Assembly: GCF_026625985.1 (NCBI RefSeq)
Contig: NZ_CP113116.1
Coordinates: 3,286,001-3,350,000 of the forward strand
Direction: 5' to 3'
Length of the DNA: 64,000 bases
Origin: Mycobacterium sp. Aquia_213
GTDB lineage: Bacteria > Actinomycetota > Actinomycetes > Mycobacteriales > Mycobacteriaceae
Part shown: positions 8,134 through 14,277 of the stretch, one piece after another
Numbering within the stretch: position 1 is the first letter of the stretch
Layout of the letters: each line of letters starts with the position of its first letter
The notes under the pieces: generated by a model
Told to the model about the DNA's origin: nothing
The model's input: only the letters and a program-made list of their open reading frames with translations
Database searches by the model: none
Position numbers and translations under genes: made by a program

Positions 8134-8580
8134 TCAGACCCCATCCTGGCCCGACACCACGGCCCGCAATGACTGGCCAGTCCGCAGTTGGTCCGCAGCA
8201 GCGTCAAAAGCGTCCGCAATAGCCCCCAGATCGTCGGGCAGCAGGTGCCCGTATCGGTCCAAGGTCAGCGTGGCGGTCTTGTGGCCCAACAACGTCTGCA
8301 GCACTTTGATGTTGGCCCAGGCGCTGATGGCCAACGATGCGCACGTGTGGCGCAAATCATGCGGCGTGATTTCTGGGAACTCTTCTGTCTTCACTTCGCC
8401 GCCCTCGTCGATCTCCTGCTGGCGCTTCGCTTCCGTAGTCGCCTTGACGGCTTCGACAGCTCGGTTAAATTCCTACCTGAATCCGCCGGGTGTCAGGTAC
8501 CCGCCGCGACGGGATGGGAACACCAGATCCCGGCTGTCGCGGCCCTTCAGCTCGGTGGCCAACAGAGGCACGAGGATGAA
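8134..8580 (-). pseudogene. Tyrosine-recombinase integrase, 5'-truncated with an in-frame stop
   Basis: The catalytic C-terminal part is readable: LKGRDSRDLVFPSRRGG, then HDLRHTCASL (the HxxR box), LLGHKTATLTLDRYGHL with the second His/Lys region and the Tyr nucleophile. A TAG at 8473-8475 interrupts the frame between GGYLTPGGFR and EFNRAVEAVKA without any shift. Upstream of about 8580 the frame no longer resembles an integrase, so the N-terminal arm-binding domain and the first catalytic Arg box are missing. An ATG at 8394 could still make an 86-aa fragment carrying the HxxR and Tyr boxes, which is not expected to be an active recombinase. It ends 12 bp from the attL core. Confidence 0.85.
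8178..8192 (+). repeat. Candidate integrase arm-type site, left end
   Basis: CAGTCCGCAGTTGGT occurs here and again at 13664-13678 in the same orientation. Its core CAGTCCGCAGT also stands immediately before the latter, at 13653-13663. All copies lie just inside the two att cores, where arm-type sites are expected. The left copy overlaps the integrase 3' end. Confidence 0.45.
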
Positions 8581-8727
8581 TCCTGTTGCAACACAGTGCC
8601 ACCTGCTGCAACGATCTGGTCGGCTTTCCGGTCCCGTCGTTCGGCCGGGCTCGACAACCGATGGTCCGCATGTGTTGAGACAAGGTGTGATGCTGCCGTG
8701 CGCATCGAGCACTTCGCGAGCATGCGA

Positions 8728-10251
8728 TCAGGTCCGGATTCGTCCCTCGAATCCGAGGCCTGCGGCCATGAAAAGCCGCAGGGGGCAGTCTTTCCCGAGC
8801 AATTTCTCAACAGCTGCTGGGACCCCAGTGCGGAAGTCTTCGCAGATGCGTTCCGCCATGGGTAGCATCCGAAAGTACAGCTGCCCGACTTCGATGGGTT
8901 CCTTGCCAACATCGTGATTGGCGATCTGCTGGCGGATGTGCTCGCTGAAGAGACCGAACAGCAGTCGGCCACTGGCGTCTTGATCAAGTGGCCCGTGGCC
9001 AAATAACTCGGTGAACCGTATGTAGCAGTAGTCGTCGAACAAAGTCGCCAGTGGGTCGATCGTGGGCACGGCGCGCGGACGTGGAAACCCCGCTTCCCTA
9101 CAGGCTGAGCGCCAGAACTCGTCTTGATATCTGGCTAGAACAAAGGCGAGGTAGGACTGCAACGGATTGCGGGCAATGTCTTCATTTTTGGTGCCAATGG
9201 TGTCGGCGAAGATTCCGTGTGGCCCGTTGAGCGGTACTCGAGCGAGCATGCCTTCGATTCCGAGGTTAAGAGCATCAGGGATGGCGCGATGTAGCCACGG
9301 TTCGTTGCGAACTGTGGGGTTGGGGTCGACTGCCGCGGTTCTGCCTTCGGCCCAACGCATCTGGGGCAGCGCAGCCTCGATAGGAATGTGGTTGACCGCC
9401 AAGTCGAGCGCCGGGTCGCAGGGGCCGGCGAAGGCGAAAGCTGCCAGCTTCTTCTGGCTGAGCAGATTCGCCATGTCATTGAGGTCGCCCAAATCCTCGT
9501 ACTCTCTCCGGACGAGACGCCAGTCGAACCACAGTCGCACCGCTTCCGGCCAGCGCTCCTCAATGGATACCCAATGCTGACCCCACAACAGGTATCGCCA
9601 AAGACAGAGGCGCTCCCAGACAGCGGCATTTCGTTCGAACACATCGGACGCACCAATGGATCTCACTGAGGCCGTCAACCCGAATGAAGTCAGGTAGGGA
9701 ACCGAAACGATGGCGGAATCATCGGGCCTGTCGGTTGTGAACGTCCACGTTGTGTGTAGGTCGAATCGCTTTCGCAAAATTGTGAGGACATTGTTGCCGT
9801 CGTCTGCCAATTCGCGGAGCGTCAAGCCTTCGGGCGCACCGCCCCAGACGTGAGCACGAAACCGAATGAGTTGCTCAAGCTCGTCGACCACGCCCTCTGG
9901 GTGGCTCCCTCGCATCAGGGGCGATTCAAGCTGTTTTCGGCAGTGGGTGACAAGCGGAACCCCGTCGGGTGGGATCCCGAATTGCGTTGCAAGCCACGTG
10001 GCATCAATCGTGATGATCAAGTCGATGCGCCACATGAATAGCCCGAAAGGCTTCATTTGGAAGTCCACGCGGTGCATGTGCTCGTGAACATACGAGATGA
10101 ATACCTTGAGATGATCCTTGGTAGGCTGGCTCAGGTCCCCGGTGTGACCGAGCCAATTCATAAAGTCGATGTAATCCTTATATGAGCCGGATACCTCGAT
10201 GAGGTCCGAACTCGCGCGGTACACGCCGTACCGCTCAGCGTGCCCACTCAC
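8728..10251 (-). CDS. Unknown 507-aa island protein
   Basis: I do not recognise this protein. The GTG start at 10251 overlaps the stop of the upstream 181-aa gene by 4 bp, so the pair is translationally coupled. It looks soluble, with many Trp, Phe and Arg residues (FERNAAVWERLCLWRYLLWG, EEFWRSACREAG-like helices) and no signal peptide or clear membrane segment. No P-loop, nuclease or helicase signature is visible. The end (AAGLGFEGRIRT) runs close to the integrase remnant and may have been altered by that junction. The intact frame in an otherwise decayed island suggests selection to keep it. A role in phage defence or superinfection control is possible but nothing in the sequence proves it. 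Confidence 0.75.
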   Translation of the reverse strand: MSGHAERYGVYRASSDLIEVSGSYKDYIDFMNWLGHTGDLSQPTKDHLKVFISYVHEHMHRVDFQMKPFGLFMWRIDLIITIDATWLATQFGIPPDGVPLVTHCRKQLESPLMRGSHPEGVVDELEQLIRFRAHVWGGAPEGLTLRELADDGNNVLTILRKRFDLHTTWTFTTDRPDDSAIVSVPYLTSFGLTASVRSIGASDVFERNAAVWERLCLWRYLLWGQHWVSIEERWPEAVRLWFDWRLVRREYEDLGDLNDMANLLSQKKLAAFAFAGPCDPALDLAVNHIPIEAALPQMRWAEGRTAAVDPNPTVRNEPWLHRAIPDALNLGIEGMLARVPLNGPHGIFADTIGTKNEDIARNPLQSYLAFVLARYQDEFWRSACREAGFPRPRAVPTIDPLATLFDDYCYIRFTELFGHGPLDQDASGRLLFGLFSEHIRQQIANHDVGKEPIEVGQLYFRMLPMAERICEDFRTGVPAAVEKLLGKDCPLRLFMAAGLGFEGRIRT

Positions 10252-10793
10252 ATGCTTACCGTCAGGTTCCTACCTTTTTCCACTAGCACGCCCCTCTTGA
10301 TGAGCTTCTGCACATCAATGTTGAAGGGAACCAGGTCGTCTCGCGTGGTCGGGGCACCGCAACGCATGTTGACGATTACAAGTTCGACGGCTGCCATCTC
10401 CTCGGGTGACATCCACGTCACCGAGTTGATGAGGGTTTTGAGAAATCCGATGGCGGGGCCAAGGCCGAAGTCGCCGAGCAGAAAGAAGGTGACACCGCCG
10501 GCAGCGGCATTCTGGACGAAGCTTACCGCTGAACGGCGGAGCTGGAAGTGGATTCGACCCGCTCTGAGGTGGGCGTCAGCGGCAGCATCGGTCAACTTCT
10601 CGTCTCTAATCTCCCCTCCGGCTGCGCGTACGAGGTTGAAGATGGCCACCTCAAGGTCGCCGACGCCAGACGTGCCCCTATATTCCGATACGTCTGGGGG
10701 GTCTCTGTCTACGCGCTGAGCGAGCACTTCTCCCGCGGTGACGTCACCCGACGGGTCCTCCCATACTTCGGTTACTTCGCCTTCGTCAGTCAC
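10248..10793 (-). CDS. Unknown 181-aa protein coupled to the 507-aa gene
   Basis: Unrecognised. I chose the GTG at 10793 because AGGAGG stands 6 nt upstream of it; an open frame continues to 10922 but lacks a better start. The N-terminal third is acidic (EGEVTEVWEDPSGDV). The middle has a Gly/Phe/Leu-rich hydrophobic stretch (AAAGGVTFFLLGDFGLGPAI) that could be one membrane or buried helix. The last 60 residues (IDVQKLIKRGVLVEKGRN) have the look of a winged-helix end. The 4-bp overlap with the next gene makes joint function likely. It is the first gene of a two-gene operon reading toward the integrase. Confidence 0.72.
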   Translation of the reverse strand: MTDEGEVTEVWEDPSGDVTAGEVLAQRVDRDPPDVSEYRGTSGVGDLEVAIFNLVRAAGGEIRDEKLTDAAADAHLRAGRIHFQLRRSAVSFVQNAAAGGVTFFLLGDFGLGPAIGFLKTLINSVTWMSPEEMAAVELVIVNMRCGAPTTRDDLVPFNIDVQKLIKRGVLVEKGRNLTVSM

Positions 10794-11209
10794 ACGCAAC
10801 CTCCTGCCCCCGTGGCCGGATCTGCCGACGCAAAGTCTAGCGGTCGAGTTGCACCAGGAGATCAGGTTGCAAATGTCCTTTCCTGACTTCATCGACCAGA
10901 ACATGACACTTGGACACTCCATGCCTGAGGGCCGACACCACGTTCGGAGAACAGCACAGCATCAGTCCGGGTCGCGACCTGTTGGAAGGCGGAGATCCGA
11001 GGCTCCCGATGCCACGCACACGCGGTTGGTAAGAGACGAAGCAGCCGATGAGAAAGCGTGGGAATTGCGCCTCATCTGCCGCCATGTTTCATCGCTGAGT
11101 AACGGGAAACATTGCGCGCCAACGCATCCCGATATGTGACCATAGACGTATGCCCACCACATGGCCTTACCGATCATCGACAAGATCGACAACATCGATG
11201 ATTTCAGGC
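10794..11209. other. Island stretch without a supported gene
   Basis: About 415 bp. Open frames here are short, lack ribosome sites and resemble nothing. The promoter of the leftward two-gene operon should lie in the first 100 bp. Confidence 0.5.
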
Positions 11210-11595
11210 ATGGAGGGCCTCGCCTACCCTCCGTATCAGCCGACGCCCGGCCGGTTCAGCCAGGGTGTCCTCGAGCGCCTCGACTACCCCTTGTCGTGGG
11301 CGGACTGGGTTTCCAGCGGGCACGCGATCATAACTTCGACGTGGACGGCGATCCCGTTCAAACCGAACCAGGTCGCGCTCGTGGTGGGGGACGGCGGCTT
11401 CACCGGGACCAGGACCACTGTCTGGGTGTCTGAGTGCAACGAAGCGCTCATTTCTGGGTCATGAACGTCGTCACCACCAGCGGCGGCCGCGTCGGACAAC
11501 GCATGCTGGGAGTCGACATCAAAGGCCACCCCCACCACCGGCATGCCTGCCTGACGGAAGGCGGTGGGCTCAGCGCCGTCGCCGCCCAGCCGTAG
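11210..11595 (+). pseudogene. Broken phage tail/head adaptor-like gene
   Basis: Frame 1 reads LDYPLSWADWVSSG, ITSTWTA and TTVWVS and then hits TGA at 11462-11464. The next frame continues from about 11450 with MNVVTTSGGRVGQRMLGVD and ends at TAG 11593-11595. Joined, the two halves follow the pattern of small actinophage adaptor proteins (D-Y-x-L-D-W-S-x-W-L, T-S-T-W, T-T-V-W-L-S-G-G, N-x-I-T-T-x-G-R). One frameshift near 11430-11455 explains the break. This is the only structural phage gene trace in the island and supports a prophage origin. The family assignment comes from motif memory and needs a profile search. Confidence 0.65.
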
Positions 11596-11654
11596 ATCCA
11601 CAGGGTGAATTGCGCGGCGCCCGCCGGGGTGCGAACCTAGGCCCTCTCCTTCGT

Positions 11655-11689
11655 CGCCCCGCCGCACCTGTCGCCGCGCGGCGGGGGCG
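11655..11689 (-). terminator. GC-rich hairpin downstream of the ParE-like gene
   Basis: Arms CGCCCCGCCGC (11655-11665) and GCGGCGGGGGCG (11678-11689) pair with one bulged G. The hairpin stands 16 bp past the stop of the leftward 87-aa gene. It lacks a T-run. Confidence 0.45.
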
Positions 11690-11704
11690 AGGCCTACGAG
11701 ACGG

Positions 11705-11968
11705 TCAGGACGACAGCACGTCCGGCCCCAGGTACCGGATCACCGGGGTCGCGCCGTCGAGTTCCCACAAGATCAGGTAGTCCTCGTCGGCGCGCGCGAC
11801 AGTGACGGCGTACACCCTGCCGGGCCGGATCAGCCGGCGCCGCACGGTCTCGTCGTTCGGGTTGGCCTCGATGCGGTCAAGCCATTGATCGATGTGTTCC
11901 GCGAACATTGGGTCGCGGTTGCGGAGGTCGACTAGTTCGTCGTACGGCTCCGGGTCCAGCTCAAGCAC
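11705..11968 (-). CDS. ParE/RelE-like toxin family protein
   Basis: 87 aa with a GTG start at 11968 preceded by AGGGTGG. The layout (an N-terminal helix pair with FAEHIDQWLDRIEANPND, then RRLIRPGRVYAVTV, then EDYLILWELDG and VIRYLGPDVL) fits the compact RelE/ParE fold with its C-terminal beta strands. If active it would be a translation or gyrase inhibitor. No antitoxin gene abuts it in the same orientation. The only candidate partner is the AbrB-like gene transcribed away from it 91 bp off. It could also be a solitary or domesticated member. Confidence 0.65.
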   Translation of the reverse strand: MLELDPEPYDELVDLRNRDPMFAEHIDQWLDRIEANPNDETVRRRLIRPGRVYAVTVARADEDYLILWELDGATPVIRYLGPDVLSS

Positions 11969-12046
11969 CAGTCCACCCTACCCCTGTAGTGCCCCATTGC
12001 CCAAATGCCCCAATTCCCAAACATGGAAAGAGGGCTTATCATCTTC

Positions 12047-12052
12047 TATAGT
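12047..12052 (+). promoter_or_regulatory. -10 element of the AbrB-like gene (leaderless)
   Basis: TATAGT ends 7 nt before the ATG at 12060, so transcription would begin at or next to the A of the start codon. No ribosome site precedes the ATG, which agrees with a leaderless mRNA. Confidence 0.55.
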
Positions 12053-12059
12053 TCTCCAT

Positions 12060-12335
12060 ATGGAACCCGTGGTCATTGAAGTAGACAGCCGACGCCGGAT
12101 CAGCATCGGCAAGCTCGGACGCCACGACACCTATTTAGCAACCGAACAACCGGACGGAACAATCGTGTTGGAACCAGCCGTCGTCTTAACCGCAGCAGAG
12201 CATGCATACCTGAAGAACACGAAACTGCGACACCAGATCGAAGAAAACCGTGCTCACCCTGAGCGCCGCCGCCCCCGGCCTCCGCGCCCCGCACGGCGCG
12301 AAGCCGTGGAAATCGCGCAAACCGACGCAAACTAG
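12060..12335 (+). CDS. AbrB/SpoVT-like small DNA-binding protein
   Basis: 91 aa. The N-terminal half (VIEVDSRRRISIGKLGRHD followed by EQPDGTIVLEPAVVLTAAE) has the swapped-hairpin AbrB/MazE pattern of antitoxins and transition-state regulators. The C-terminal half is basic and proline-rich (ERRRPRPPRPARREAVE). Such proteins usually autoregulate their promoter. The ATG at 12060 is best explained as a leaderless start, and the stop is followed at once by a 6-bp hairpin. Divergent from the ParE-like gene; a functional link between the two is an inference from position. Confidence 0.68.
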   Translation: MEPVVIEVDSRRRISIGKLGRHDTYLATEQPDGTIVLEPAVVLTAAEHAYLKNTKLRHQIEENRAHPERRRPRPPRPARREAVEIAQTDAN

Positions 12336-12350
12336 ACCCTCTCAGAGGGT
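12336..12350 (+). terminator. Short hairpin after the AbrB-like gene
   Basis: ACCCTC, a TCA loop and GAGGGT begin at the base after the stop codon. Six perfect pairs, no T-run. Confidence 0.4.
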
Positions 12351-12405
12351 ATGAATCATGGCTCCCCCAGTCGGCTCCCTCGCACTCTCCACCAGCAACC
12401 AATAC

Positions 12406-12601
12406 ATGGCGCTCCACCCAGAGCGCTTCCCACAAGGCCACACCCTCAATCCCGGTGAAGTCTTAGTAGGTCATCAACCCCTGCGGATACGGACGCCACG
12501 GACATCTCACGTGGACGTCCCGGCCATGCGATGCCACCGTCTACGGGCCACCCTTCGATCTCCACTGCCGCGTACTGAACGGCGCCGGATACGAGACCTA
12601 G
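12406..12601 (+). pseudogene. Small zinc-ribbon-like phage/actinobacterial ORF, frameshifted
   Basis: The first frame gives MALHPERFPQGHTLNPGEV and LVGHQ. The +1 frame then reads NPCGYGRHGHLTWTSRPCDA and TVYGPP before TAG at 12599-12601. Together they resemble short proteins with paired Cys and the string GHLTW-x-C-x-x-CDA-x-x-YGPP found on actinobacterial mobile elements, with at least one Cys lost here. One base missing near 12474 would account for the break. Low certainty. Confidence 0.4.
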
Positions 12602-12617
12602 GCTGACTACCTTCAGG

Positions 12618-13571
12618 TCATTTCCGCGGATACGCGAATCCGAGCCAGTCCGCGGTGGGCTCCTGCAGCCGGTCGAGCACTACCCCTTCGTCCACGGACG
12701 TGTATTCCGCGAGGGCACGCAGATAGGTGCGCGTCGCCCACGCCGCGTACAAGGTCGCCTGCGCGGTGACCTCTAGCGTGACGTACTTGGCGGCGGTTAC
12801 TACACCTCCGACTGAGGGGCCAGCGGGCGCGTATCCGGTAAGCCCGGCTTGGCGAAAGCGTCCGTGCGTAGCGGCGGACAGCAGCTTGTACGGCATCCGC
12901 GCCAGCGCGTCCTCCCCCACCCCCGCCGCCCGGTAGAAATCCTTCATCAGCTGCGTCTCCGGTGGCGGGGCTTCGGACTTTCTTTGACCTGTGCGGGCGA
13001 GGAATGGGACGTCCCATGGCCGGCGGTTCTTGGGGTAGACCGGATTGAGTCCTGCCGTCTCGCCGACCGCTAAAAAGTCGGCGGCGCGATCGTCGCGGAA
13101 GGTGATCGCTTCTTCCTCGTCCGGCAGCGGCAAGTCGTACAACGCCGCCAGTTCTTCGTTCAGGTAGCGCCGCAGCCGCTCCTCCCGAGAGTCCGCGGTC
13201 AGGACGTACCACGCCTTCGCTGCAATGGCGGCCGATGTGCGCGCCAACGGGAACGGCGCCAACGTGACTGCGTCGGCGCGCAACACGGCCGCGACGCCGA
13301 GGAGAAGGTCGGCCTGGTCGAAGCCGACGGCGACCTGCTGCGTCGCGAGAGTCAGGAGGGTTTGCTTGGACTGCGTGCCCTCGTGATCCGAGCGCGCAGC
13401 AGTGTCCCGGAGTGCCTCGCTTCTGACCTTGAACGGGTGCCCCAACTTCTCTTTGAGGAGACCGTCCGTGGCTTCCACGAACTGCGTCACCACATCGGCG
13501 AATCTGTCGAACTCAGGCGGTGTCGAACGGAGGTTGAGCGGCGGCGGGATCGTCACTGAACCATCGTGCAT
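12618..13571 (-). CDS. Unknown 317-aa helical island protein
   Basis: I do not recognise this protein. It reads as largely helical and soluble, with heptad-like Ala/Leu stretches (LARTSAAIAAKAWYVLTA, TAQATLYAAWATRTYLRALA), an acidic block DLPLPDEEEAITFRDDRA and the segment YKLLSAATHGRF, recalling the S/T-x-x-H-G motif of some HEPN-like proteins without being diagnostic. The start is the ATG at 13571; a GTG six codons in (VTIPPPL) is an alternative. It is the last gene before attR and is transcribed inward. Its composition is as GC-rich as the core genome, so it may come from another actinobacterium. The full open frame argues for function. Confidence 0.7.
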   Translation of the reverse strand: MHDGSVTIPPPLNLRSTPPEFDRFADVVTQFVEATDGLLKEKLGHPFKVRSEALRDTAARSDHEGTQSKQTLLTLATQQVAVGFDQADLLLGVAAVLRADAVTLAPFPLARTSAAIAAKAWYVLTADSREERLRRYLNEELAALYDLPLPDEEEAITFRDDRAADFLAVGETAGLNPVYPKNRRPWDVPFLARTGQRKSEAPPPETQLMKDFYRAAGVGEDALARMPYKLLSAATHGRFRQAGLTGYAPAGPSVGGVVTAAKYVTLEVTAQATLYAAWATRTYLRALAEYTSVDEGVVLDRLQEPTADWLGFAYPRK

Positions 13572-13652
13572 CTATCCGGCCAACTGGGGGTCCAACCTGC
13601 TGCTCCGGGGACCGTGTTTCCTGTAGTCCGCTACTAGTAGCGCACCCCCTCC

Positions 13653-13678
13653 CAGTCCGCAGTCAGTCCGCAGTTGGT
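13653..13678 (+). repeat. Candidate integrase arm-type sites, right end
   Basis: CAGTCCGCAGT at 13653-13663 is followed directly by CAGTCCGCAGTTGGT at 13664-13678. The 15-mer is identical to 8178-8192. The pair lies about 95 bp inside attR. Confidence 0.45.
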
Positions 13679-13773
13679 TTCGATGGTTGCGATGGTTGTG
13701 ATGGCAGATAGTGCTTTGAAATGGTCCTTTCCTGAACAGGCTTCGTTCATCTGCGACGTAAACGTCGAGAGTG

Positions 13774-13824
13774 ACGGATTCAAAACCCGTCCAGTGTGAG
13801 TTCGAATCTCACCGAGGGCACCAG
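13774..13824 (+). other. attR: displaced 3' half of tRNA-Leu
   Basis: 50 of 51 bases equal 8072-8122, covering the anticodon stem-loop, T arm, acceptor 3' strand and CCA. The 5' half of the tRNA is absent, so this copy cannot fold as a tRNA. The core chromosome resumes after it. Confidence 0.88.
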
Positions 13825-13985
13825 GCCTGAAGCGGCGCAATCCGGGTACCGGATCGCGTTTCGGCAACGCCGCAATAACGCTGCAATCCCGAATGCAACA
13901 CGGTTGGTTCGCGACACGTTTTTGGCTTGTTCAACAGACGTACAGTAAGCACGCTTTGCCCCGTTCACTCAGAATGGAGTTTGTC

Positions 13986-14096
13986 GTGTCGCGTTTTAGC
14001 AAACTGTTTGTTGCCATCGTTATTGTGCTGACCCCGCTCACCACTTCGGGATGCGGAAGCTTCTGCCTTCCCGGCGGGTCCTGCGTCACTATCTAA
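13986..14096 (+). CDS. Possible 36-aa lipopeptide
   Basis: GTG start with GGAG 6 nt upstream. The sequence begins with a short basic segment (VSRFSK), then a 16-residue hydrophobic core (LFVAIVIVLTPLTTSG) and a Cys followed by GSFCLPGGSCVTI. TSGC could serve as a lipobox, leaving a 14-residue mature peptide with two more Cys. A strong hairpin follows within 15 bp. It could be a small secreted lipopeptide of the island border or of the core genome. The hairpin and the coherent signal-like design are the only support. Confidence 0.5.
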   Translation: MSRFSKLFVAIVIVLTPLTTSGCGSFCLPGGSCVTI

Positions 14097-14106
14097 GTGG
14101 CTCCGT

Positions 14107-14138
14107 GCTATCCACCCCTCCGTGGAGGGGTGGATAGC
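14107..14138 (+). terminator. Strong perfect hairpin terminator
   Basis: Fourteen perfect base pairs (GCTATCCACCCCTC and its complement) with a CGTG loop, followed by TATTTCC. It ends the 36-aa ORF transcript and separates it from the membrane protein gene. Confidence 0.75.
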
Positions 14139-14277
14139 TATTTCCCCGCCCGCAGCCGACAACTGAGATCGCGTGCACACCAACGTATTCGATCAATCCG
14201 ATGGTTGCGCACGCCGACCTCAGTAGTATTCGGGCAGGCCGTGCGAAACGGCGCCTTGTCGTGCGGGAGGTTGTGGC

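Larger units (their letters stand above)
8123..13773. mobile_element. 5.65-kb degraded integrative island (prophage remnant) in tRNA-Leu
   Basis: The interval lies between direct repeats of the tRNA 3' half. The integrase remnant is next to attL, pointing toward the tRNA. None of its genes belong to the conserved neighbourhood, in which pdtaR and the cyclase gene sit close together. Contents are an integrase pseudogene, two unknown coupled genes, a broken phage adaptor-like gene, a ParE-like toxin gene, an AbrB-like gene, a broken zinc-ribbon-like ORF and an unknown helical protein. The unknown pair and its surroundings look less GC-biased than the flanks. With its integrase damaged it is probably immobile unless helped in trans. 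Confidence 0.88.

Noticed and set aside
8007..8219. Antisense open frame containing GEIRTHTARVLNP over the tRNA gene, and its twin at 13634-13867
   Set aside because: This peptide is the reverse-strand reading of a tRNA 3' half and recurs in databases as a spurious protein. Both copies simply mirror the att duplication.
10738..11195. Several open frames on both strands between the unknown operon and the adaptor-like pseudogene
   Set aside because: Short, mutually overlapping, Arg/Ser-rich and without start signals or recognisable motifs.
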